From a virus: a stretch of DNA of 60,001 nucleotides. Under the pieces are notes generated by a model. That model was not told the origin of the DNA and did no database searches. It was given only the letters and a program-made list of their open reading frames with translations. Location: IMG/VR virus record IMGVR_UViG_3300042889_001592, positions 1-60,001 of that record; one strand, written 5' to 3'. Within the stretch, counting starts at the first letter, position 1; each line of letters opens with the position of its first letter. The translations under genes and the position numbers were made by a program. Below, one piece after another: positions 25,335 to 32,932 of this stretch.

Positions 25335-26112
25335 TTGCAAACCATCTGAATTTGTGAATGTTCTGAAGAATCATATTCGTATCTTCTGGTACGTAATTGA
25401 TTAGTTCAAATAACTTTTGAGACTCTTTTGACCATAATCCGTCTGCTCTATACTCAATTCCTTTTATACCATGTACAACTGGATTAGAAGTATCTAAAGA
25501 ATAGATCCATTTATAATCTGAGTAAAAAGAAAACTCTTGAGGTAATCCACATCCTAATAAGTGATGCTTCTTCTCTTCGTTTATTACACCGTCTCTCAAC
25601 AGATCTCCTAGTAGCTTAACCCTTCCTAACATCCAGCTAACATACTTGTTAGGATGAGAAATAGTATTAGTATAGTACGAATAGTCGAATGAAATTGCAA
25701 TCATATCTACATTTGCAATCTTATCCATATACTCATAACAAGTCTTAATTTGACTATAAGTCTTTCCTTGAACAACTCCTATTTTCTTTCCTGGAAGATT
25801 TTTATATTTGTTATTCCATTCAGTCATCTGCTTAACAGTCTTCTTTGCATCTTCTAAAGCATCTGGAACTATATACCAATCTGGCTTTAATTCTAATACC
25901 CATCCTGCAAACTTCTCTGCATCAAAAGCTTCTTCTAATTCAAATATAGAATTATCTAAAATAATTTCTCTACCTGCTTCTTTAGCTTCTTGAAACTGTT
26001 TTAAGTATTCTGGATCTTCTTCAAATAAGTGAACAAGTGCATAGTCGTAATCAGTATGCTTTTGTACTTCTTTAAATATACTCTTCGGTGATTCGTGTGC
26101 TATCTTAATCAT
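25318..26112 (-). CDS. dpdA: DpdA-like TGT-fold DNA guanine transglycosylase
   Basis: The 264-residue protein looks like the phage branch of tRNA-guanine transglycosylases. 'EIILDNSIFELEEAFD' carries the proposed catalytic Asp, 'PDWYIVPDALEDAKKT' and 'KKIGVVQGKTYSQ' are barrel motifs, and 'HHLLGCGLPQEF' with 'YSLDTSNPVVHG' closes the site. There is no zinc-binding tail of tRNA TGT. DpdA enzymes exchange guanine in DNA for a 7-deazaguanine. Presence of QueF, FolE, QueD, QueE and QueC in the window strongly supports this role. Confidence 0.78.
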   Translation of the reverse strand: MIKIAHESPKSIFKEVQKHTDYDYALVHLFEEDPEYLKQFQEAKEAGREIILDNSIFELEEAFDAEKFAGWVLELKPDWYIVPDALEDAKKTVKQMTEWNNKYKNLPGKKIGVVQGKTYSQIKTCYEYMDKIANVDMIAISFDYSYYTNTISHPNKYVSWMLGRVKLLGDLLRDGVINEEKKHHLLGCGLPQEFSFYSDYKWIYSLDTSNPVVHGIKGIEYRADGLWSKESQKLFELINYVPEDTNMILQNIHKFRWFANGRKV

Positions 26113-26308
26113 TATTTTCTGGTGTTATATCTTCTAAATCTTCTACTAACCCTCCTAGCTGTGTCTGTAATGTTTCCATAACTTCTGCCAGCTGACTATC
26201 AATAGATTTCTCAACTGCTTTATAAGCCTCTGATAAAGGAATCATATCTATACCTAAAGTATCAATAAACACTTTATGCTTTTCTAAATGGTCTAGTGCT
26301 GCTTGCAT
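26105..26308 (-). CDS. small helical hypothetical protein
   Basis: The 67-residue acidic protein is predicted to be fully helical with a possible short coiled coil. No family is recognised. It overlaps both neighbours by 1-8 bases between the pyrophosphohydrolase and DpdA. Confidence 0.65.
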   Translation of the reverse strand: MQAALDHLEKHKVFIDTLGIDMIPLSEAYKAVEKSIDSQLAEVMETLQTQLGGLVEDLEDITPENND

Positions 26309-26820
26309 TATTTACTTCTATTAAATTTACTTAACTGCTCTTGAGTAAAAAACTGAGAAAGATCTGGTCGGAAGTAGTTTACATTCTTCATTACTTTTCT
26401 ATCTCTTGTTCTATAAACAACGTAATACTCTCCAACTTTTTCGTAATGACACTCCTCACCTTGCTCACTCGATCTCTGAATGACAGTTGCTTTAGCGTCT
26501 TCTTCTGTTTGGCAAGCTTTTGATAGATTTGAAGCTTGAACTTCTTGATATGCTGGCCATATCTTATCCTTAAGGCCATGTAACATAGTACCGTTCCCAG
26601 TGGCAACATAAGTAATATCGCACAAAGCATCCAGAACCTCAACGATGTCTCCTGCTTCGCAAGCTGCTCTATATTCTTCCAATTCCTCAAGGATGAAATT
26701 GTATACAAACTCCCATTCTTTTCTTTCGGGGATAGTTGGTTCATAGTTATTAGGTTTGCCCATTACGGCGTTAAATTCTTCTACTTCGTCAATAAAAGGT
26801 ACTTTTGGATCTGTAATCAT
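26308..26820 (-). CDS. MazG/PRA-PH-type nucleoside triphosphate pyrophosphohydrolase
   Basis: The 170-residue protein has 'FILEELEEYRAAC' and 'EVLDALCDITYVATG', the ExxE-x(n)-ExxD metal site of all-alpha NTP pyrophosphohydrolases. Phage members hydrolyse (d)NTPs to monophosphates, for example dGTP or dATP in base-replacement systems. As first gene of the dpdA operon it may adjust the dGTP pool. The C-terminal 70 residues are an extra alpha/beta segment of unknown role. Confidence 0.8.
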   Translation of the reverse strand: MITDPKVPFIDEVEEFNAVMGKPNNYEPTIPERKEWEFVYNFILEELEEYRAACEAGDIVEVLDALCDITYVATGNGTMLHGLKDKIWPAYQEVQASNLSKACQTEEDAKATVIQRSSEQGEECHYEKVGEYYVVYRTRDRKVMKNVNYFRPDLSQFFTQEQLSKFNRSK

Positions 26821-26837
26821 ATCTTTTTACTTTTTTA

Positions 26838-26868
26838 TTAATATAAGAAATTGGCTCCGAAGAGCCAA
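26838..26868 (-). promoter_or_regulatory. promoter of the dpdA/queF operon, fused to terminator
   Basis: TTG, 20 bases, TATATTAA. The whole hairpin GTTGGCTC-TTCG-GAGCCAA of the previous operon forms the spacer. Confidence 0.8.
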
Positions 26869-26870
26869 CT
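26847..26870 (-). terminator. terminator after the folE operon
   Basis: TTGGCTC-TTCG-GAGCCAA with a UUCG tetraloop, followed by TTTC on the minus strand. Confidence 0.85.
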
Positions 26871-26872
26871 TA

Positions 26873-27070
26873 TTATTCAATTACTTTTAGGATTTTAGAT
26901 TGGTTAACTCCTACTACTGTAAAGTTAGACTCTCCTTCAAACTCTTTATAGATTTTTGCTTCAGCATCTGTTGCTGAAATTGCATCTACTAAATAAAGTT
27001 CTTTTACTCTTTGGATACGACCTCGGTCATTTTCGTGCTCCAATTGCACAGTTACTTGCCAATAATTCAT
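26873..27070 (-). CDS. DUF4494 protein
   Basis: The 65-residue protein 'NYWQVTVQLEHEND...VKELYLVDAISATDAEAKIYKEF' fits DUF4494, a family typical of Bacteroidetes and their phages with no known function. It is the second gene of the folE operon and directly precedes the terminator. Confidence 0.8.
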   Translation of the reverse strand: MNYWQVTVQLEHENDRGRIQRVKELYLVDAISATDAEAKIYKEFEGESNFTVVGVNQSKILKVIE

Positions 27071-27082
27071 AATGTTTGGTTT

Positions 27083-27793
27083 TTATTTACAACTATATCC
27101 TTTTACAAATTCGTAAAATTCTGCTCTTGCTGATGCTTCGTCTAAGAAACATCCTGTTAATTTTGCTGTCTTCATTGAAGCACCTTGATGCTTAATACCT
27201 CTACAGCTTACACAATTATGTCCTGCTTCAATCATAACTGCTACTCCTAGATTACCTTCACAGATCTTATCTACTGCATTATGAATTGCAACTGTTAATT
27301 GTTCTTGGATAGCTCCTCTACGAGCAAATTGCTCTACAATTCTATTCAATTTAGAAAGTCCAACTACTTTTCCATCTGCTGAAGGAACATATCCGATATG
27401 AACTCTTCCTGTGATTGTTTGGTGATGATGAGAGCACATTGAAGTAATTGGAATGTTTCCTTCGAATACTATTCCGTCATACCCATCAGAAGGGAATGCT
27501 GTGATCTTAGTCATTGGTTCAAATCGACCTGCCCATAAATCATTTACATATGCTTTTGCAACTCTCTTAGGAGTATCAGATGAATTTGGATCATTACTCC
27601 AATCACACCCTAAAGCTGAAAGGAATTGCCCAAAAGCTACTGCAGCATTCTCGATAATAGCTTGCTTTTCTTCTTCAGTTAGTCTTGCTTCTGGACCATC
27701 TATTAATTGTTTTTTTGCTAATTGTGTTGAGATTCCATTAGCGAATCCGGCTTGTACTAATTCTGTACCGTCGATAAATTTTTTATTTGACAT
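27083..27793 (-). CDS. folE: GTP cyclohydrolase I
   Basis: The 236-residue enzyme opens the GTP ring to make dihydroneopterin triphosphate, the first step to preQ0. 'ITSMCSHHHQTITGRVHIGYVP' and 'GHNCVSCRGIKHQGASMKT' carry the zinc Cys and His residues, and 'VVGLSKLNRIVEQFARR' is the conserved helix. All canonical catalytic residues are present. Its leader carries a preQ1-I-like aptamer ending five bases before the ATG, so translation is probably switched off by preQ1. Confidence 0.95.
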   Translation of the reverse strand: MSNKKFIDGTELVQAGFANGISTQLAKKQLIDGPEARLTEEEKQAIIENAAVAFGQFLSALGCDWSNDPNSSDTPKRVAKAYVNDLWAGRFEPMTKITAFPSDGYDGIVFEGNIPITSMCSHHHQTITGRVHIGYVPSADGKVVGLSKLNRIVEQFARRGAIQEQLTVAIHNAVDKICEGNLGVAVMIEAGHNCVSCRGIKHQGASMKTAKLTGCFLDEASARAEFYEFVKGYSCK

Positions 27794-27797
27794 ATAA

Positions 27798-27827
27798 GAT
27801 TGTTTTTATGGAGGTTCTACGACTCCG
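27798..27827 (-). promoter_or_regulatory. preQ1 class I riboswitch (folE leader)
   Basis: On the minus strand the leader reads GGAG, loop UCGUAGAAC, CUCC, then AUAAAAACAA. This mirrors the Thermoanaerobacter tengcongensis preQ1-I aptamer (loop UCGCAGUAAC, A-rich tail). The loop keeps the C that pairs with preQ1, and the tail C could pair with the loop G to form the pseudoknot. It lies directly upstream of the folE start codon, fitting translational control. A second copy precedes the queD/queE operon. Confidence 0.75.
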
Positions 27828-27833
27828 TTTTAT

Positions 27834-27864
27834 TTAATATAACATTTTTTATTCTATCCTGCAA
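27834..27864 (-). promoter_or_regulatory. promoter of folE
   Basis: TTG, 20 bases, TATATTAA, ending seven bases before the aptamer. Confidence 0.75.
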
Positions 27865-28260
27865 CTATTTTTTCAAATAATCTTGAATAGTTTCTGAATC
27901 ATTTCTTTCCCAAGGGTAAACAATCCACTCTGTTCCTACTTCTTTTGAATAGAAGTCTGGGGTAAATATTGCTGTTGGTTTGTAATGAAGCGTTGCAGTA
28001 TACATTCCAATAGTCTTTTTTAACGTCTCTCCTGTATCACAAATGTCATCTACAACAAGAGTATCTTTATTTATTCTACTAACGAAAGGTATATGGAGCT
28101 TGTGGGAGATCATTACTGCTGGTATTAACCCTCCTCTTTGAATACCTGTTATCGATTTAATTTCTGCTCCTGATGAAGCTATTGTCTGACATAAATCTTC
28201 TACTAAGATATTAATATCATCCCAGCTTAAATAAACTTTGTTTCCTATTTTTAGTGCCAT
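27865..28260 (-). CDS. phosphoribosyltransferase (purine PRTase type)
   Basis: The 131-residue protein has 'TLVVDDICDTGETL', the PRPP-binding motif of type I phosphoribosyltransferases, and 'ITGIQRGGLIPAVMIS' near residue 42 as in xanthine-guanine PRTases. It would couple a base to PRPP in salvage. It is last in the queD/queE operon. A deazaguanine or guanine substrate fits the context but is not shown. Confidence 0.8.
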   Translation of the reverse strand: MALKIGNKVYLSWDDINILVEDLCQTIASSGAEIKSITGIQRGGLIPAVMISHKLHIPFVSRINKDTLVVDDICDTGETLKKTIGMYTATLHYKPTAIFTPDFYSKEVGTEWIVYPWERNDSETIQDYLKK

Positions 28261-28262
28261 AA

Positions 28263-28847
28263 CTAGTTAAGTTTTACTTGATAATCTACAAACGTTGCTT
28301 TCTTTGGTGCTTCATTTAAGAAATAGAAAGCAAGTGTTTTATTTTTAGTTTTGATAATTTTATAGAAAGCTGTTGGTATAGCTGCACCTGCAGGTACTCT
28401 TTTAGGTACTTTGTCAAATACTATTTTTATTTCTACATTGACTGGTCCTTCTGAAAAGGCTAGAAGTCTTTCATAGTCTTCTAATAATCTCCAATGAACT
28501 CTGTTCAGTCTTTCATTCTGTAGGGTACAGTTTAAGTATGAAAATGTTTTAAGTAACATTTCTCTAGTGCAGTTAAAGTCTGCCGCTGGAGCACAATGTC
28601 CTTTGTCGTAAACATTATTTACATAATCTTTTGCATCTGAAGTATGAATTGTTTTATCTGTATAAAAATCCATTCCTTTTCTAGATGCTCCAGCACCTGT
28701 ACATAGTACTTGGTACTTTACCCACAATGGTTGTTCTAGTGTCTCTGAATACATCACTTCGTAGATGTCTGTCTTTACATAAACGCTATCTCTTAACTGT
28801 CCAAACCCTACTAACGGAAGTAAGAGTAATAATAAAAACTTCTTCAT
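28263..28847 (-). CDS. exported DNA/RNA non-specific endonuclease (NUC family)
   Basis: Starting at the ATG at 28847 the 194-residue protein has a signal peptide (MKKFLLLLLLPLVGFGQ) and the beta-beta-alpha-metal nuclease site 'YDKGHCAPAADF', a DRGH variant with Lys, followed by 'NERLNRVHWRLLEDYER'. Family members cut any nucleic acid and are usually secreted. Placement in the queD/queE operon is striking. It could clear host DNA in the periplasm, or attack incoming unmodified DNA. Confidence 0.85.
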   Translation of the reverse strand: MKKFLLLLLLPLVGFGQLRDSVYVKTDIYEVMYSETLEQPLWVKYQVLCTGAGASRKGMDFYTDKTIHTSDAKDYVNNVYDKGHCAPAADFNCTREMLLKTFSYLNCTLQNERLNRVHWRLLEDYERLLAFSEGPVNVEIKIVFDKVPKRVPAGAAIPTAFYKIIKTKNKTLAFYFLNEAPKKATFVDYQVKLN

Positions 28848-28848
28848 A

Positions 28849-29148
28849 TTATACCTTTGCAATTGTAATTCCTTCCACGTCTACTATTGGTAGTTGTGAG
28901 ATAATTTCATCTCCTGATACTTCTGGATCTGTTGACTCCAGTACGTAGTTTACTAATTCTTCGATAGATACTTTATCTTTAAATCCTGTCTTACCTGAGT
29001 CGCTTGGTATTAGTACTAACTCTAATTCAAAATTTTTAGTACCGTTAAACTGTAACTTATAGTCCCAGATGTAAAGGCCATCTGCTTTTGGATATGCTTT
29101 TGATAATTCTCTGTCTCCTGCTAAATCGATTAGATCTTTTAATGTCAT
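28849..29148 (-). CDS. hypothetical protein
   Basis: The 99-residue protein is alpha/beta with 'LYIWDYKLQFNGTKNFELELVLIPSDSG'. No family is recognised. It sits between QueE-linked genes and the nuclease with one-base spacing. Confidence 0.65.
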   Translation of the reverse strand: MTLKDLIDLAGDRELSKAYPKADGLYIWDYKLQFNGTKNFELELVLIPSDSGKTGFKDKVSIEELVNYVLESTDPEVSGDEIISQLPIVDVEGITIAKV

Positions 29149-29159
29149 AACTTTATTTT

Positions 29160-29345
29160 TTATTTAATTGAATATTTAATTTTTCCGTCTGGTGATTGTG
29201 CTGTGATGCCTCCGTTTGTTATACTTGTTAGTTCTAGGAAGCAGCTAGTCTTAATTAAGTGCTTTACCTGTGCTGTTTGTAATTGACCCTTTCTCCATAG
29301 TGTATGAAGAGTGTACAATGTTTCTACTGTAGTTGCTGGTCTCAT
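29160..29345 (-). CDS. small hypothetical protein
   Basis: I start at the ATG at 29345, one base after the QueE stop. The 61-residue product (MRPATTVETLYTLHTLWRKG...) has a possible helix-turn-helix-like first half and a strand-rich end. No family is recognised. Confidence 0.6.
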   Translation of the reverse strand: MRPATTVETLYTLHTLWRKGQLQTAQVKHLIKTSCFLELTSITNGGITAQSPDGKIKYSIK

Positions 29346-29346
29346 C

Positions 29347-30120
29347 CTACACTTCTCTTTTGTCCTCAAATGCAATGATGTGAGGTCTCCAAGTCAATCT
29401 GTAACCATTATCTCTCACCCAATCAAACATTTTTGGATATGATTTGAATAAAGCTTCTCTTGAATCTCCAGCTGGCATGAACCATACTTTGTCTTGAGGT
29501 ATGTCTAGCATTTTAATACAAGCCATAATTTCTGCTAACGCTTCTTGATCCTCTCCATCCCATACTGGCTTTAAGTGGTAATCGGAATGATACGAGATTG
29601 ATTTAGAAATTGCATCGTAGTTTAATCTTAACTTGTTATGCTGTTTGATCATTCTTTCATCTGTAACGTCTCCTTGAGGTGTGAGTACGCCAACCTTAGG
29701 GACAGAATTACTGAACTTAGGGGAGATTGATAATAGATTAATTGGGTAATCCGTTTCAAGAAAATGACTTCCTTCGGTCTCAATTGTAATGAAAATATTT
29801 CTTTCATGTGCAAAATGTGTTAATTCATTTACTAATGCTGGATGCATTGTTGGTGATCCTCCTGTTAGCATCATCTCTGTGATGTGAGGATTCTTATCGT
29901 ACATGTTGATAATGTCTTGGAAACTAATATGTCCTTTTTCAGGATGAATACTTGTGTACCAAGAATCACACCATCCACCTTCACCAAACCAACATCTGTG
30001 AGTACAGCCTGTTGTTCTGATTACTACTGTTGGATAGCCTGCTCTACTTCCTTCTGATTGTACAGCTGTATAAAGCTCTACAATTGGAAGTGTTTTGTTA
30101 TAATCTTCTATTCTTTTCAT
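29347..30120 (-). CDS. queE: QueE, 7-carboxy-7-deazaguanine synthase (radical SAM)
   Basis: The 257-residue enzyme turns carboxytetrahydropterin into 7-carboxy-7-deazaguanine. 'VELYTAVQSEGSRAGYPTVV' is the QueE opening, and 'MMLTGGSPTMHPAL' is the GGxP motif. The [4Fe-4S] cysteines are Cys39, Cys43 and Cys51, spacing CX3CX7C instead of the usual CX3CX2C. The extra five residues (FGEGG) are an unusual insertion in the cluster loop. It overlaps the small gene upstream by four bases. Confidence 0.9.
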   Translation of the reverse strand: MKRIEDYNKTLPIVELYTAVQSEGSRAGYPTVVIRTTGCTHRCWFGEGGWCDSWYTSIHPEKGHISFQDIINMYDKNPHITEMMLTGGSPTMHPALVNELTHFAHERNIFITIETEGSHFLETDYPINLLSISPKFSNSVPKVGVLTPQGDVTDERMIKQHNKLRLNYDAISKSISYHSDYHLKPVWDGEDQEALAEIMACIKMLDIPQDKVWFMPAGDSREALFKSYPKMFDWVRDNGYRLTWRPHIIAFEDKREV

Positions 30121-30248
30121 CTACCTGTTATTTGTTTTATATACATTTCTACCGCTACTACTTTCTGTCTTAGATTTAATTTAGAGTCTATTACATCCTG
30201 TAAGTATTTGTGGAACTCTTCCATTGTTAAATTAGGTTTTGCTACCAT
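30117..30248 (-). CDS. small helical hypothetical protein
   Basis: A 43-residue frame starts at the ATG at 30248 and its TGA overlaps the QueE start. It begins MVAKPNLTMEEFHKYLQ and is predicted helical. No family is recognised. Tight overlaps on both sides support it as a real gene. Confidence 0.65.
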   Translation of the reverse strand: MVAKPNLTMEEFHKYLQDVIDSKLNLRQKVVAVEMYIKQITGR

Positions 30249-30249
30249 A

Positions 30250-30459
30250 CTATCCGATATCGTAATGTTCCCAAATAGCATCGATATGCTCTCTTAACTT
30301 TTCCATAGCTGCTCTAGCTTCTTTACATAGTTGAACTAATTCCGGATCTTCTTCTCCTTTATATCCATAATGCTCAACCCAATATCCAAATCCTTGATTA
30401 TCAATTTCTCCGAATAATTGTTCTGCTTCTTCTTCTGATAGTTTAATTTTACTCTCCAT
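30250..30459 (-). CDS. small hypothetical protein
   Basis: The 69-residue acidic protein has 'LSEEEAEQLFGEIDNQGFGYWVEHYGY' and a helical C-terminus. No family is recognised. It overlaps the QueD stop by 11 bases and the next start follows at one base. Confidence 0.65.
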   Translation of the reverse strand: MESKIKLSEEEAEQLFGEIDNQGFGYWVEHYGYKGEEDPELVQLCKEARAAMEKLREHIDAIWEHYDIG

Positions 30460-30910
30460 ATATCGCTGAGTTTTTGTTATGTTCTTTAAATTCTACACTC
30501 ACTACTCTTACTCTACCTTCTGTTTCTATTTGTATAAATTCAGATACTTTATCATAGATAAATTTAGCGAATTGTTCTGCTCCTGTAGCTGGAATTATTC
30601 TTAGTTGGATTATTTCTTCGTTGTGCATCTCTAATGCTTTTGGTAAGAATGGATCATCTTTTGCAATGATGTAAGTATGGTCGAACATATGGTCCATCCA
30701 TGCTTTAGGAGGCATACCATCAATAGTGTTTTTAGCTCTCTTCATTCCTCCAAAGTCCCATACCCAGTTTCTTTCGTCTAGATCTCCTTCAAAAGTAATT
30801 TTGAAAGAAATACCATAACCGTGTAGGAACCTGCAATGAGTACCTTCTGCTCTCCATTGACGAAATACTGTTGAGTATCCATCAAAGACTTTTGTTGATT
30901 GAAATTTCAT
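30449..30910 (-). CDS. queD: QueD-like 6-carboxytetrahydropterin synthase
   Basis: The 153-residue protein fits the PTPS/QueD family: 'GTHCRFLHGYGISFKITFEG' (Cys26, His30), 'WVWDFGGMKRAK', 'MFDHTYII' and 'IPATGAEQFAKFIYDKV'. The zinc site is odd. In typical QueD the metal is held by a His in the first strand and both His of HGH; here the first is in 'FDGYS' and the last is Tyr32. Either other residues bind the metal or the chemistry differs. Operon mates are QueE and a riboswitch. Confidence 0.85.
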   Translation of the reverse strand: MKFQSTKVFDGYSTVFRQWRAEGTHCRFLHGYGISFKITFEGDLDERNWVWDFGGMKRAKNTIDGMPPKAWMDHMFDHTYIIAKDDPFLPKALEMHNEEIIQLRIIPATGAEQFAKFIYDKVSEFIQIETEGRVRVVSVEFKEHNKNSAIYGE

Positions 30911-30913
30911 TTG

Positions 30914-31063
30914 TTAAAATATTAAATTGTAAATTGTTGTCCATATAGCAACTGTTATAGCTCCTAGTAGGATCCATACAAATGCTTTTGTGTAGTCTTT
31001 CTTAAATCTCTTTTTAGGCTTTATTCCTAAAGCTTCTTTTACGTGATCGTTTACCTGTCTCAT
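30914..31063 (-). CDS. small single-pass membrane protein
   Basis: A 49-residue frame from the ATG at 31063 begins MRQVNDHVKEALGIKPKKR and ends with one hydrophobic helix ('AFVWILLGAITVAIWTTIY'). No family is recognised. It lies between the riboswitch-led first gene and QueD. Confidence 0.65.
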   Translation of the reverse strand: MRQVNDHVKEALGIKPKKRFKKDYTKAFVWILLGAITVAIWTTIYNLIF

Positions 31064-31072
31064 AACTCTAAT

Positions 31073-31396
31073 TTAAACTAATTCTTCGTAAATACCAACT
31101 ATTTCACTTAAAATTAATACTCCGGCTCCTATTAGAAGATTAAAAGGTAGTAGGAAGTATCCGAGTATTCTTATACCGGATTTAATAAATGAAATTGTTT
31201 GATGTAATTTTGGATCTGGAATTGCTAATAGATTTCTTCTAGCTGCTTCTTCAAGTAGTTCTTGCTGAGTTGTAAAGTTTGTATAGGTTTTGAAATCCTC
31301 AGGTGAAAGTTCTTTCTTTTTTTGTTCTAGAACTCTATCCATTATAACCGATTGTTCTGCTCTCTCTATGGAGGGCTTCTTAAAATATGTTGCCAT
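31073..31396 (-). CDS. hypothetical membrane-associated protein
   Basis: The 107-residue protein has a charged helical N-terminal half and a hydrophobic C-terminal segment (about 78-102). It is the first gene after the second preQ1-type aptamer, but no deazaguanine function is recognised. A precursor transporter role is conceivable but unsupported. Confidence 0.6.
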   Translation of the reverse strand: MATYFKKPSIERAEQSVIMDRVLEQKKKELSPEDFKTYTNFTTQQELLEEAARRNLLAIPDPKLHQTISFIKSGIRILGYFLLPFNLLIGAGVLILSEIVGIYEELV

Positions 31397-31398
31397 AA

Positions 31399-31428
31399 GG
31401 TGTGTTTTTAAAGTGGTGCTACGACACT
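31399..31428 (-). promoter_or_regulatory. preQ1 class I riboswitch (queD/queE operon leader)
   Basis: The leader reads AGUG, loop UCGUAGCAC, CACU, then UUAAAAACACACC and UUAUG. Loop and A-rich tail match the folE aptamer closely while the stem sequence differs yet still pairs, as expected for a conserved RNA. It ends three bases before the start codon at 31396. Confidence 0.75.
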
Positions 31429-31443
31429 GTTGTTATATGTTAA

Positions 31444-31474
31444 TAAATATAAGAAATATCTTTTTATGATCCAA
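31444..31474 (-). promoter_or_regulatory. promoter of the queD/queE operon
   Basis: TTG, 20 bases, TATATTTA, about 16 bases upstream of the aptamer. Confidence 0.8.
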
Positions 31475-31486
31475 CTTACTAAAGTT

Positions 31487-32605
31487 TTATACTTTTGGAA
31501 TGTCTGTTTGATACCATCCATCTCCTTCATATACGTTCATAACATCTTGAAAATATTTCTCATACATAGGAGCTACATTCTCTAATGAGAACTTTTCTCC
31601 ATACTCTCTACAAGTCTTATAATCTATTTCTCCGTTATTGACTTTTATAGTTGCTTTTAAATAATCGTCAAACGTTCTACATCTATAGCCAGTTACTCCG
31701 TTTATATTATTCTCTGCAAATGCTCCCCAGTCTGAAGTGATGGTAGGTGTTCCTGATAGAAGGTTTTCTATTTGCACTCCTCCAAATGGTTCAACATATT
31801 GTGAAGGTAAGAAGCATCCTTTTGCATTCTTCATTAACTTTTTTCTCTTCTCAGTACCAGCATACCCTACAAACTCTACATGAGGAGGAAAGATTCCATC
31901 CTTATATGGTCCATCAGCGTCAATCTGTCCTGCTATCTTTAATTTATAACCTAAGTGTTCAGTAACCTGGATTGCTATATTAACTCCTTTTCCATCAAAG
32001 ACTCTTCCTAAATATAAGAAGTAGTCTTCTTTTTTATCGCTAAATTCGAAATCAGAAAGATCAAAATAGTTTGGAATTACTACTTCATAGTTTTTCATAT
32101 CGCAATAATTCACTCCCATCAGTCCGTAGTATGCATGATAGATTGCATAAGATTCAAATACCTTCCAATTGGCCCAATGACCTCCGGCGTAACCTATTCC
32201 TGGTTCAACAGTTATTAAATCTGGATGTCCATCACATACTGGACGTACTCCTGATCCCCAGAATGGAAGTATGAAGTCATTCTTCTGTTTTCTCTTTCCT
32301 ATTTCCTCTATAGCATTTTTATAGAAGGTTTGATAGGCTTCATCCTCTACATTGTACTTAAAGAATTTAGATTTATAGTCGTGAGTACCATATACCTTTT
32401 TCCATACCTTATTGGTAATAACTGTTACGTTTTCCGCATATGGAGCGTCGCTCTCCTCATGTCCGTAATGGTATATAGTATGCCCTCTCTCTCCCATCAT
32501 CTTACAGAATTTCCAAGCTTTTTGTGTATAAGCACATGCTACAAATTCTCTATTAGTGATTGTATGAGGAAGTCCTAATACGTGGAATGTAAATTTATTA
32601 TTCAT
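31487..32605 (-). CDS. glycosyltransferase, GT4-like
   Basis: The 372-residue GT-B protein has 'FLYLGRVFDGKGVNIAIQV' and 'EPFGGVQIENLLSGTPTITSDWGAF', the donor-site motifs of GT4 enzymes. It is a single-gene operon. Its -7 box ends five bases before the ATG, so the transcript is probably leaderless. It stands apart from the main sugar island. Confidence 0.85.
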   Translation of the reverse strand: MNNKFTFHVLGLPHTITNREFVACAYTQKAWKFCKMMGERGHTIYHYGHEESDAPYAENVTVITNKVWKKVYGTHDYKSKFFKYNVEDEAYQTFYKNAIEEIGKRKQKNDFILPFWGSGVRPVCDGHPDLITVEPGIGYAGGHWANWKVFESYAIYHAYYGLMGVNYCDMKNYEVVIPNYFDLSDFEFSDKKEDYFLYLGRVFDGKGVNIAIQVTEHLGYKLKIAGQIDADGPYKDGIFPPHVEFVGYAGTEKRKKLMKNAKGCFLPSQYVEPFGGVQIENLLSGTPTITSDWGAFAENNINGVTGYRCRTFDDYLKATIKVNNGEIDYKTCREYGEKFSLENVAPMYEKYFQDVMNVYEGDGWYQTDIPKV

Positions 32606-32610
32606 AGTTT

Positions 32611-32641
32611 TTAATATACGAAATTTATTTTAAGACTCCAA
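32611..32641 (-). promoter_or_regulatory. promoter (leaderless) for the 31487-32605 glycosyltransferase
   Basis: TTG, 20 bases, TATATTAA; the ATG follows after five bases. Confidence 0.75.
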
Positions 32642-32932
32642 ACTTTTTGGATAGTATTTTTCGTACAACTCTGCTTCTTTCTTTCCACAGTCCTCACATT
32701 GAACTCCTCTTCCAACAGTGCTTAACATCTGATCGTACATTGATAGGTTATCTAGTTCTTTCATTTCTTCTTCAGTAAGATCTTCTCTTTCTAAATTATT
32801 CCACCAATCTTTTCTTCCCCATTTATCAATCATTGCTTCCATTTCAGGAACAGGAATGCACATTGTTATAAATCCGTGATAACAATTTTCTTTTTCTTCA
32901 CCGCAGTGGTGACATGTTTCTAGTTTTTTCAT
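32630..32932 (-). CDS. zinc-finger-like cysteine-rich protein
   Basis: With the ATG at 32932 (ATGA overlap with the upstream stop) the protein has 100 residues. CHHC near residue 7 and CEDC near 80 are two CxxC knuckles that may hold one zinc. The middle is acidic and helical. No specific family is recognised. It ends the thyA operon. Confidence 0.65.
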   Translation of the reverse strand: MKKLETCHHCGEEKENCYHGFITMCIPVPEMEAMIDKWGRKDWWNNLEREDLTEEEMKELDNLSMYDQMLSTVGRGVQCEDCGKKEAELYEKYYPKSLES

